Assembly (NCBI RefSeq): GCF_000003815.2
Contig: NC_049992.1
Location: 6,143,918-6,207,917 of the forward strand
DNA: 64,000 nt
Reading direction: 5' to 3'
Origin: Branchiostoma floridae
Lineage: Eukaryota > Chordata > Leptocardii > Amphioxiformes > Branchiostomatidae
The notes below the pieces were generated by a model. It saw only the letters and a list, made by a program, of their open reading frames with translations, was not told the origin of the DNA and ran no database searches. The translations under genes and the position numbers were made by a program. Shown here one piece after another: positions 11,723 through 23,300 of this stretch (the first letter of the stretch is position 1; each line of letters opens with the position of its first letter).

Positions 11723-14700
11723 ATGGCGGGAGACCTTCCTAGTATATCGTACATGGCGCTGTATATAGTTTCAGCGAGCGTTGTAACGGACTCGCGCTCG
11801 GCGACCCACTGGAGGTTGGACCAAGAACGGGGGCTGGTCAGGCCGGCAGGGACAGAAGACGTCTCCGATCTCTTAGTAGGGGAGGGCGAAACCACAGACC
11901 CGCTTCTTGGCATCTTAACAAGAAATACTCAAAGTCCCTGGGAGGATTCGAACCCGGGAGCGATAGACGGAGCCTGTAGCACATGTGGAAAGTTCGGATC
12001 TGGCAGAATTAGTGGACAAGAAAGGTGAGGTTTGTCCGTTTTTGTCGAGCCCAGATAACGGTATCAGGGTTCGAGGGTATCAGCTGTCAGTTGTTGTTTA
12101 CGTTTCTGCACCTGTTATGGAGAAACAACACCTCGTGTACATAAGCCTTCTTCACTAAGACTGCGAATATGAAGAAAATGTGTATGAGGAAATAAGATTC
12201 AGTACACAAGGCAAGGAGCCTTACTTTTTTTTAGTGAACAACATTATTTGGAGCCTGCTGGGATTCGAACCCATAACCTAAAGGTCCTTAATCAACAACC
12301 TTATCCACAAGAACCTATGTATAGGGCCTGGGAAAAAATTGTTGCGTTTCCTGTTTCAGTCTTGTAAAAGTTAGGGTTGTTAGGTAAGGATAATCTTCTT
12401 TTTTTCTTATTTCTAATGCTGGCTACAACTGTAGTGTGGCATATTGAAAACTATAATAAATACAGTTGAGCAAAGTAAACTGAAATATATAAGGAAACTT
12501 AGTTTATTACAATGTTAAACTTGAATGTTGTGCATAATAGATTCATTTATCCTTCATTAGATAGGACAAGCAGTGTTTTTACTTCAATTGGAATCCGACT
12601 GAATGAAGATTTAAACTGGAAGCTATGTGACTCCACTGTCCACCAAAAAAAATTCTAGGGTCGGCAGGTTTTTCTGGAGTAGGTAGAGAAACAGGAAAGA
12701 CAACATTCTTTTTCTATTCCTAGGCCTTGTGTACACGAATGGTGTCTTAGCCATCAAATAAAGATAAATAAATCAGTATAAACCACTAACTGTGATATTG
12801 TGTCCGTAGATTGTTAAAACTTGAATCAGAAACGACGATCCTGACCTGTGGTGATGCAGTAAACGAAACGCAGTACGACCACCTGGACGGCATCGCACAA
12901 CGACACAAGCACAAGTCCCACCCAGAACCCGAGGTCGCCATGATCTTCAAGAAAACAGAAGGGGACGAGATTGACATGAACGCTCTAGAACAAAATCTGA
13001 GGATGACCCTTGATGAGGTGCGATATTCATTTTCCTTAACTTGAAGTTCTTTATATAGTAGGACATTCATATATGCACCATATCTAATTTATGGTAGATT
13101 GTACACTAACAGATACCAAGTAAGGAATTAATGTGCTCGATTAATGCATAAGTGCCATAATTCCTTTGTGGTAAATGGTGGGAATTTCATACTTGTGACA
13201 ATTTAAGATGCATATTGCCATGCAATAGATGTAATGTGACAGTAATTTGCATAATTAAAATTCAAAGGACTACCAGTAATACTTGAACACTACATGTATG
13301 TAATTTTAGTATGACAGAGAAGGCTCAGTCTATCATTTAGAATTGATTATGCTAGTTACAGCCTTATTTGCATAATCAATAAGACAAGATAATAAACAAA
13401 GGAAAGCTGTAAATATTCATGGAGCTTTAACTCCAACCCTGTACAGTGAAAACCAGAGATTTGCAAAATCAAGGTTTTCCAACAATTTGTGCTGCATGTC
13501 TTAAAATAACTTTTCCATGGGAAATATCATATCTATGTAATAGTAAGTGTGCTTCTACAATGACTACACCATATTAATTTTTGTATGCTGTACAACTACA
13601 AAGTTAGACAATCATCTAGTCATCCATCTTTTTCAGAATCCCAAGTCGATAGCCGTGTACAACCAGATAGGGAACTTCTTCCGAATACGCGGGAACACCT
13701 TCTCAGCCATAGAATGCTTCCGGAAGGCGTTGTCTCTGTCGCCTAGCAACCCGGACATCCTGCTGAACCTGGCGCGAGTGTTGTTTAACCTCCAGTATCT
13801 GGACGACGCCATCCACCTGACCAGACGGTCGCTGGAACTACAGCCTCCGGGACAGAACTGTTGGCTGCATCATTTTACACTGGGTCAGCATTTCATTCAC
13901 ATCATGTTATCTGTTTCATAGTCTTACCTAGGGGCTGGGACAAAACCGTTTTTTCTTGTTAGACTGGTCCGGAAAAAAATGGACCTGAAATAAAATCAGT
14001 GGAGTGGACTTTGGATTGTAACAGTGCACTGTGAAAGCTCTCTTCCAGGCTGATGCATTCATAAATTCCTGCATCATTATTTCTAGTTACTGGTTCTCTC
14101 AGGGACGTATAGGTGTAGTTGGAATTGGCATAGTTGTCCAATTTAATACAATATAATTTCATGTAAAAATGGTAAAAATGCATTATTATTCAGTCTACAA
14201 TCCATCTCCCCTTTGCAGGTGAAATACTAAAAGCATACGGGAACTACCACGAGGCCAGTATCCACTTCAGACATGCCCTGGACTTAAATCCTTCCTTCCT
14301 ACCTGCCAGGGCCCACCTACAGGTAAGTAGACACAAAAAAAAGTCTCAAACAAGCTGTGCAAAGATCCTCATTGCACAGAGGTATTGTTTTCTGTCAATG
14401 CAACTGTCTGTGTTTCTGCAGTGATTTTTAATTGCTAGGCATGTCTAAACCACATTGATAGTGAAAGGCAAAATGGTCTCATTGTAGAATGACAGAGAAG
14501 TGAAAATCATGGCAGGAAGTAGAGATCAGTGTTGGCAGAATTAGCAATTACTAGTATCCAGCTTGTATGACAACGAACAGACAATGATTTACTGGACTCA
14601 ATGAAAGAGTAATTCACACATAGGTATTCTTTTGGTCTCTGTGTGTTTCGCAGTTACATATTTTTCATATGCGAGTCACATTCAACATGGAGTGATCAGT

Positions 14701-15039
14701 GGACACTTGAAATGTTGTGTAAAACCTTATTTGCAAGATTGATCAACTACAATTAAACAGAACATGCGATTTTACTTTAGATATTTCTGGCTAATACACC
14801 ACTCAATTCCCGTGCTTTTCTCTTAGTCGCTGGCCAACCCCCAGACCTCCTCAGCAACGGTATACACTGCAGTCATCATCAGCTGCCTGATCGTGGGGGT
14901 GCTGATCTGTTTATGGCACAGCCTGGACATCTGCCATCACACGTGCGGAAGCCCCACCAGGAAGACCCTCCGAACGGTCGACTGGGACCGCAGCCGAATC
15001 TCTATACCCTCCCGCGTGATACGCTTCAAAAAAGTTTGA
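11723..15039 (+). CDS. TPR protein with C-terminal membrane anchor (TTC17-like), 5 exons
   Basis: Exons 11723-12024, 12810-13017, 13637-13883, 14219-14322 and 14827-15039 join in phase to 357 residues. The ATG is in a strong context (gaccATGG). An N-terminal hydrophobic stretch (SYMALYIVSASVV) is followed by THWRLDQERG, which resembles the HW..-E-G segment near the start of TTC17. Residues about 171-287 form roughly three TPR units (VYNQIGNFFRIRGNTFSAIE; ALSLSPSNPDILLNLARVLF; ILKAYGNYHEASIHFRHALD). A transmembrane helix (about 299-319, AVIISCLIVGVLICLW) and a basic tail ending RVIRFKKV close the protein. TPRs bind partner proteins, but no partner is evident. It is far shorter than TTC17 (over 1,000 residues), so the name is only by resemblance. 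A polyadenylation signal AATAAA lies at 15845. Confidence 0.8.
12243..12315 (-). mobile_element. tRNA-like SINE fragment
   Basis: On the minus strand 'gtggataaggttgttgat' and 'gggttcgaatcccagcagg' have A- and B-box character. It does not fold cleanly into a tRNA and is followed by repeat sequence, so it is read as a SINE head in intron 1 of the TPR gene. Confidence 0.5.
12323..12728. mobile_element. MITE, 'GGCCTAGGAAAAAAATG' family, copy 1
   Basis: Left end 'gggcctgggaaaaaattgtt' and right end 'ttctttttctattcctaggcc' are inverted repeats, with internal blocks shared in order with 18063-18383 ('gataggacaagcagtg', 'ttttacttcaat'). Half-copies occur near 62317-62400 and 42705-42775. It lies in intron 1 of the TPR gene. 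Confidence 0.75.
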
Positions 15040-15844
15040 CCGAAAAAATTAAAACTTCCGTGTTAAAAAAGCCATATTCTTGACCAACTCAATGGTACCA
15101 CTGAATGATTTTGGTACTGAAAAAATAGACAATGTTGTCGCCCAGAAAGCGACACCTCCAACTGAAAAAGATGGATGAAACTTCGTTTTTCACGATATGT
15201 AAATTGCATGGAACTTCTTAAAAAAAGGTGGTGAAACATGACTGTCCTTCAACAGTGAGTTTACAAGTGCTGTTTGAGATTAGACAACCTACATGTATCT
15301 ATAGACAAGATGGGCAAATGTTTTGTTGTTTTGTAACAGAAGTATTTCTGAATGGCTACCTCTACAAGGAAGTCGTTTATAGGACTCTTAAGTTTCCTAT
15401 TGCAGTGGAAAATGACAAGACTTGTTATGAATGTTGATGAAAGCAGGTTGAAAAAAATCCTGGACTGCAGTATGGTTAAGGGCCAGTAGAGGTCTCTGTT
15501 TTGCATATGTAGGTCGAAAACCACATGGTCAATTTGTGAAACATAACAGTTACCTAACCCTTCTCAGTTTCAACCACACCCATCTTTGTCATTACAATAG
15601 TGCCAGTATTTTTGTTCACAAATTTGTTGCAAACTTTTTACCCACTGAAATATAAGGTGACCACTAGTACATGAAACGGCAAAACCTGGGGTCTAGATCA
15701 CCTTGAACATTTGTAGTCCATTGTTTATTCTAATTTTAACTGAAAGTTTTATGATTTGAAAATATATATATATTGTTCAGTTGCAAAGATGTTTGTTGAG
15801 AGAGCATGAGGACTTATTACCAGTATTTAATGTGAAAAAAAAGG

Positions 15845-15850
15845 AATAAA
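15845..15850 (+). terminator. Polyadenylation signal of the TPR gene
   Basis: AATAAA 806 bp after the stop codon, the first good signal downstream on this strand. It implies a 3' UTR of about 0.8 kb ending just before the minisatellite at 15963. Confidence 0.6.
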
Positions 15851-15962
15851 AGTACTGTTGTTGGTTCCTTGTATCAGTTAGTTTACTACTTTGTATCTAT
15901 TTTAAAGTTGTCGTCGTTGATATATATGTACTGTGGCCTTGAATGCTAGAATACAAATGTGC

Positions 15963-16420
15963 CTATCCTTGTTGCTGAACACCATCCACACACATAGAAA
16001 CCTGTCTCTGGTGCTGAACAACATCCATACACATACAAACCTGTCTCTGGTGCTGAACACCATTCACACACACAACCTGTCCCTGTTGCTGAACACCATC
16101 CACACACATACAAACTTGACTTGTCCCTGGTGCTGAACAACATCCCCACACATGCAAACCTGTCCCTGGTGTTAAACACCATCCACACACATACAAACCT
16201 GTCCCTGGTGCTGAACACCATCCACACACATACAAACCTGTCCCTGGTGCTGAACACCATCCACACACATACAAACCTGTCCCTGGTGCTGAACACCATC
16301 CACGCAGTTGTTTGTCACATACAACCCTGCCCCTGTTGCTGAACACCATCCACACACATACAACCCTGTCCCTGGTACTGAACACCATCCATACACACAA
16401 CCCTGTCCCTGACCACCATC
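15963..16420. repeat. 39-42-bp minisatellite, TGGTGCTGAACACCATC core
   Basis: About eleven copies of a unit containing 'ctggtgctgaacaccatc' plus 'cacacacatacaaacc'. It starts about 110 bp after the predicted poly(A) signal of the TPR gene. Its core is nearly identical to that of the array at 34650-35490. Open frames on both strands (V-C-V-W-M-V-F repeats) are artefacts. Between 16421 and 17095 I see only AT-rich sequence. Confidence 0.92.
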
Positions 16421-17095
16421 ACAAAAATTACATCAAGACATTCAGTAGTTCATAGTTCAGACATTGTATCTTTTAATGCTGAAAACCATAGCACCTTCAA
16501 CAAAAAGGTATGTACAATGAAACTGCTTCGTACAACAATACCATAGCCATTACCAGAATTCTGAATATCCCGTTACATTTGCTGCATGTGCCAACATGAA
16601 TATCTGGAAAAAAATATCCATCTTTTGGCCCATAAAATATATATAAATGAAACCCTCCCTTTGGTTCGAGTGAGCTACTTTGCTAGATTGTTTTTTTGGT
16701 CATAGAAAGGGGCAAAAATATAGAATTAACTCTACCTTCATCCCTGAAAAATGTGACTTGGCAAAAGAAATAGATAAGATATAACAGGTATCATTCCTTT
16801 ATACCCAACCACATACATGGGCTGTAAATTCCCTTATAGTAAGTTCACAGCTCTTACAGATAGTGTCAACGTAAAAGGTTCACTGTATCTTTAATTTTGT
16901 GGCTGAAACAATGGCAGTAAGTGTAGTGATAGGCAATTGCAAAAGCCATATATATACCTGATTTTACTAAAAATATCTAATTTTGCATGTCTACATTGCA
17001 TCTTTAGTAATGTTACAGCTTAATTTTTCAACCTCCCCTCCAATATACAAAGAGCTTCTTTCAGAACAATAACACTTTTATGCAGCTTGTTAGGT

Positions 17096-17110
17096 TTTAT
17101 TACTTTTATT
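17096..17110 (-). terminator. Polyadenylation signals of RBM42
   Basis: TTTATT on the plus strand (AATAAA on the minus strand) at 17096-17101 and 17105-17110, about 270-280 bp after the RBM42 stop codon. They suggest convergent 3' ends with the TPR gene about 1.2 kb apart. Confidence 0.6.
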
Positions 17111-17378
17111 CAGAGATTCAGAAAACAACAACAGAACGTTCATATCTTATTGTAAACTTCAGGACATTCAGAATACATTAGAGAGATTAGACACAAATGT
17201 AGTCTTCATTTGAGGGCAATCATAATATATGGACATGATAACACTGTTGATGCACTAACAGAAATCGATAATAACGAAGTTTTGATTTGCCAGAAAGTAT
17301 ACTATTTTTTGACCTTCCCCAAAGGGTCAAAAACAAGATGGCTGACACAGTAACAAACACAATGGATCTAGACACTAG

Positions 17379-20300
17379 CTACATCTTGTATCCAAGCTTG
17401 TTTCTTTCCTTTTGTTTCTTCCGTACAATGTCTATTGATCTGTCTTTCCATGTGCTTTTCCTCAGCTTGATGGGTCTGTTACCTACATATTTTCCTGAAA
17501 AGGGGGGAAAAAAAACATGTTAGTCAGGAACTCAAAATGAAAATGGTATTTCAGAAATATCAGCAAAGCTTACCAAAGATAGTCTAAAGGCTTCAGTGTT
17601 GTGCATTTAGGAAAGACAACTATTTCCCTACTACACTCCGGTGAAAACGAGCTCGGGCTAGAGACATCTTTTAGGATGGGATATAAAGCCAGAGGTCCCA
17701 AGTTTGAGGAGAGCCACACCTCGTGTTAAAGAACCCACCAGACAAAAAGTTTAGGGGTTCTTCCCAGTGTCAGTGGATCAAAAAAATCTGCTCTGATATT
17801 CTGCTTGTACTGTTCTGTACAAACCTGGTGTGTTTACGCCATGAGATGATTCACCGGGTATGCAATACAACAACAAAAAAACAGGGATGGACCCCTACTC
17901 ATCACGATAAGTGTTGGTTCTTTAACATGCTTGAGTTGTGTCAGTAGTCATATCCTCTTTTTCACTTGAAGTGATGTATAAGTGAATTTCCCCCCACATT
18001 GTGGTCTGCTAGAGACACTTTTGCTTACATTGGATACTATGTTAGCCAATAACTACACTTATAAGGCCTAGGAAAAAAATGTTGTGTTTCCTGTTTTAGT
18101 CCAGAAAAAATTAGGGTCGGTAGGTAGGGATTACATTTTTTTTCTTGTAATTTTTTTAGGCTGGCCAAAACTCTAGTAATACAGATAACAATAGAGTTAA
18201 ACAAAGTAAACTAAAATACATAGGACAATTGTCTTTCAACCAATGTCAAACTTTAATTTTGGGCATAATGAATACATCTATTCTTCATTAGATAGGACAA
18301 GCAGTGTTTTTACTTCAATAGGAAGCAAGCTCTAGGTTCAGCAGGGTAGGGAAACAGGAAACAAAACATTTTTTTCTAGGCCTTTGCTAATAACTTTTCT
18401 TATAGTACAGATTTCAGAGCTGTTGGTGTCGTTTTCCTGTTTGTACAACTCACCGTTCATTTCCCTCATGGCTTTTACGAAGTCGTTTGGGTCCTTAAAG
18501 CTGACGAACCCGTAGCCTTTGGTCTTATTCGTCCTTTTGTCCCTGATGACCTTGGCCTTCAGGAAGGACGGATATTTGTTGAACGCTCGGGCAAGAACGT
18601 CGTCATTCACTTCATTTCCCAAGTCCCCACAGAAAATTCTGAAGTCATCTGGAAGGAAAAATATTATGCTGTTGTTAGGACTTTGTTTGATGATTAATGA
18701 ATAAAAAGCATATTGTAACCTGTTGATTAGATATAACACAAGTTTTTCTGCACTTCTCTTAGTTTCCCAAGTCCCCTCAGACAATTCTGAGTCGTCTGTA
18801 AGGAAAAATACTATGCTGTTGGGACTTTGTTTGATGATGAAATGAATAAAAAGCATATTGTAACCTGTTGATTAGATATAACGCAAGTTTTTCTGCATTT
18901 CTCTTAGTTTCCCAAGTCCCCTCAGAAAATTCTGAGTCGTCTGTAAGCAAAAATACTATGCTGTTGGGGCTTTGTTTGATGATGAAATGAATAAAAAGCA
19001 TATTGTAACCTGTTGGTTAGATATAAGTTATAACGCCTGTGAAAAAACACATCCAGCATTTCTCTTAGTTTCCCAAGTCCCCGCAGAAAATTCTGAAGTC
19101 GTCTGGAAGGAAAAATATTATGTAGCTAGGACTTTGTTTGATGATAAAATGAACAAAAAGCATATTGTAACTAGTTGATTAGATACAACACAAGTGAACA
19201 AAAAAATCAAGCATGTCCCTTAGTAAGTTTAAGAGAATTAAACTTCCTGAAATGTATTAAATTATCCAAGGGCTACTAAAACAGACATGGGCACTGTCCT
19301 ACACACCAGGTTTAGATCCGGACCTGGACTCAGACCTAGACCTGAATTTTCTGTACCAGTACCCACCCCTACAAACAACTTACCTGTTTCCCACTCCTGG
19401 AGACTGGAATCCTCCCACAGCTGTCCTGCTGCTGTTCTGATGTACTTCTTCTGTTTGTCCTTCTGTTTTCTCTTCTTCTGGTGGTCTGGTCCCGATGTGC
19501 TCTCCTCAGCCACTGCTACCGCTGGGCCCTGCTCTACTGTAGGGGCTGCAACATGGCAAACAGGAAACAATAAGAAACAAGGAACAATACTAGAGACATA
19601 TTTTCTTCTGGTGGTCTGGTCCTGAAGTGCTCTCCTCAGCCACTGCTACCACTGGGCCCTGCTCTACTGTAGGGGCTGCAACATGGCAAACAGGAAACAA
19701 TAAGAAACAAGGAACGGTACAGGTGAAATATTTTCTTCTGGTGGTCTGGTCCTGAAGTGCTCTCCTCGGCTGCTGCTACCACTGGGTCCTGATCTACTGT
19801 AGGGGCTGCAACATGGCAAACAGGAAACAATAAGAAACAAGGAACGGTACAGGTGAAATATTTTCTTCTGGTGGTCTGGTCCTGAAGTGCTCTCCTCGGC
19901 TGCTGCTACCACTGGGTCCTGATCTACTGTAGGGGCTGCAACATGGCAAACAGGAAACAATAAGAAACAAGGAACGGTACAGGTGAAATATTTTCTTCTG
20001 GTGGTCTGGTCCTGAAGTGCTCTCCTCGGCTGCTGCTACCACTGGGTCCTGATCTACTGTAGGGGCTGCAACATGGCAAACAGGAAACAATGAGAAACAA
20101 GGAACGGTACAAGTGAAATATTTTTTTCTTGTGGTCTGGTCCTGAAGTGCTCTCCTCGGCTGCTGCTACCACTGGGTCCTGATCTACTGTAGGGGCTGCA
20201 GCAAGGCAATTAGAGAACAATAAGAAACAAGGCACAATACTAGAGAAATATTTTAAGCTTTGCCAATTTCTTGCTTTATTCATATTGCAAATTTCTTGCT

Positions 20301-23300
20301 GATTCTGTCTAATAGATGCATTTTCCAACTGGCTCACATAAGGCAACAGATATATGTATAGCAGAAACAGACAGGAAATGAGATAACCTTTCTTAGACCT
20401 GAAATTTCTGTCAATGAACAGTGGACCCCCATTTAACCCCTAAACTGTCAGAGTTTCAGCCCTATAAAATGCTATCAGTGCCAGGGTTGGCTGCTGACCT
20501 CCAAAAAGAAACCCCCAAACAAGGCCCTAACTTCCGGGGTCCGTGCACTACAGGTGCGTAAAACTGCTACTTCGGGGAATACGCTATCCTGGATATATCT
20601 GGCACGGCACAGACATTCTCCTACGCAGAGGGACCACAGTCGTGTCAAAACGCCTTGTGTTTACCTCTGCTATCTTGTGCATTCAGACCAAATAGGGACC
20701 GCCCTACTTATAAATGTTAATGAGCTTGCCCTTATATGGGCAGTCAGCCGTTGGGGATCGGGCGTAGGAGGATGGAGCCATGTAATACGTAACATGATTG
20801 GCTGATAACTTCCCAGCGGCCTTTGCGAGACAGCTTGCAACAACAACAAGCCCAAGAAAGGTCTATTCTCTGATTGGTTGACAGCTTGTTTGTGGCGACA
20901 ATCATAATAGCCACTGATAGGGCATGAGATAGCAGGGCCCCATAGGCTAATGCCGTTGGGGACCGGGCGTTAGGAGGATGGGCACAGAGAGCATGTATAA
21001 GTGTGCCGGATATATCTGGGCTTGGCAGTTGAAGGGTTAACATATAACAGTTCGCAGTAGCACCATATACTGTAGTCACGCACATAAACAGTAAAGGAAA
21101 AATGTTCATAACGGTTTGAGTTCACAGTTAAGCAACCACAGTGTAAACCAAATTACATGAAACCACTGCATTTCTGGTACCTGCTTGCTGGTGGCCTGGC
21201 TGTGGGAGTTCCACTGGCTGTTCCACTGTGGGCTGGACAGGTGCAATTTCAACAGCCTGGACCAGGTCTGTGGAGGGCTGTTCTTCTGACTAGGGGGGCA
21301 CACAAACAAGGTCAACAGTTAGCAATGCCGTAAGAAACTCCAATGTGGAATGACATTGAATTTAGTACAGGGCTGTCTGCAGCTTTAAATTTTTGGGGTT
21401 GATGCGTTTGTACGAGTTCAGGTGATTGTGGTGCTTTGGTGAGTGTTGAGACTTCTGGCGGTGTTAGTGACAAATCTGGCTGATCTTCATGGTACTGCTT
21501 CTATTTTAATGATGATTGCGGTCTTTGTGGTGTGGGTCCCAATTGTGTATGGCATACACAAGCCTTGCTNNNNNNNNNNNNNNNNNNNNNNNNNNNNNNN
21601 NNNNNNNNNNNNNNNNNNNNNNNNNNNNNNNNNNNNNNNNNNNNNNNNNNNNNNNNNNNNNNNNNNNNNCGACGGGGCCTGTCGGTTGACTGCCAGACTA
21701 ACTCTAAGTGAGGTCTAGTTGGCTTGTGTATGCCATGTACAGTAATATGAGTTAGAGGTACTGACCTGTTCTGTTGCTGTAGTGGGTGGTTTGTACACCG
21801 TGGGTCCACTCTCCACCACCACCCCAGGCTGGGGACGCGGGGGTGGGGGCTGCATCGGAACCTGGCGCGGCATCGGCATCGGTCCCGGCATCGGCCCCAT
21901 CTGCATCCGCTCACCCCCCATGGGACCGATGGGACGACCCATCATTGGTCCCACAGGCCCCACCATTGCATGTCGGACCATGGGATGGCCCATTTGGGAC
22001 ATGTGGATGTGGCCCATGGGGGGGAGGGGTGGCATGGGTGGGGCAGGGACCATGGGGGGTCTCTGCAGCTGGTGGGGGATGAAGATAGGACGAGGGGCCG
22101 GCACCGGTCTGCTGACGGGGATCACAGCAGGACCAATGGGAGCTAGGGACGGAAACAAAGAACTGTTGATTAAAAACTTGAAACTCTTGCAACAGAGTAC
22201 TACCGGTAGTAATATATACTTTGTTGGTAAAGAAATGTAGGAATCAGAATAGCATAATAACAAGTGCATACAATGTAGGAAGTTCTTTCCCAAAGGCTAA
22301 TTACAAGCAACATGAAAAAGATGGAAGAGCAACAAAAATGGAAAGCATTATAGTAAACAACTTCTCTAGTTTATATGCCGATGGTAAGGTCTAACTTATC
22401 GGGTTTGGCTTTCTCTGACGGAGTGGAAGATAAGATTCCACCTCTTCTGTTTCTGAAAATGGGGAGAAATTAGCTATAGGATTCTGTAAATGTGGGGAAA
22501 CTAAGATTGCATTTGGTGCTATATTGTTTTTCATCATAGAAGGGTCATTTTTTAGTAATCTCCATACTGTTTGCGTTAACAGTAATAATTATGTAAGATA
22601 ACAAAACACCAGTCTACTATAAACAGTAACAGTGAGTCAGTGTAGAAGAAATATTTTGTTTATTTTGTTTATTTGTTTGCACTTTAAAAACAACAACACA
22701 AAGTACATATGAGTGAATTATTATACATGAATAGTGCAAGGTAGGCCAAAAGCATAGAGCTTATAAGAAAGCCTTCCTGTATCATCTCAATTCAATTCAA
22801 TATATGTGCACATACCTGAAACAGGCTGAACACTGTGAACAGTGATTGGTCTGCTGATCATTGGTCCAACACGAACTGCAGTAACCCCCATAGCCATGGT
22901 GGCCTGGGCAGTGGCAATACTAGCTGCAACCTGTCAGGGAAGAAAAATAAACTTCTTCAATCAGACTATATCAGAACTTTCGATCGGAATATATCAGAAC
23001 TTTCGATCGAAATATATCAGAACTTTCAATCAGAATATATCAGAACTTTCGATCAGAATATATCAGAACTTTCGATCAGAATATATCAGAACTTTCAATC
23101 AGAATATATCAGAACTTACAACAGATACATGTATCAAGTGCAGTTCTAAGGGAAGATGCTAGGTGACATAGAAACCATCCTCATGTCCTATGTACTGATT
23201 GCAAGATAGCGAGAGAGAATATACATTTTTATCAAACATATCATCCCTCAACAACAGATACACATAACTGCAGAGTTCCTAATGAATGTGCTTGAGAGGA

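Noticed and set aside
11941-11965. B-box-like 'attcgaacccggga' in exon 1 of the TPR gene
   Set aside because: No A box at the right distance; the frame continues through it, so it is read as coding by chance.
15946-16400. Several long open frames on both strands across 15933-16400
   Set aside because: They are produced by the 39-42-bp minisatellite; no start context, domain or splice structure.
19636-20346. Open frames beginning M-F-P-V-C-H-V on the minus strand
   Set aside because: Read-through of the 130-bp exon-derived array; the same peptide recurs in shifted frames and lacks the real exon's continuation.
21782-22240. 152-residue Gly/Met-rich plus-strand frame
   Set aside because: Shadow of the Pro/Met-rich RBM42 exon 4 on the other strand.
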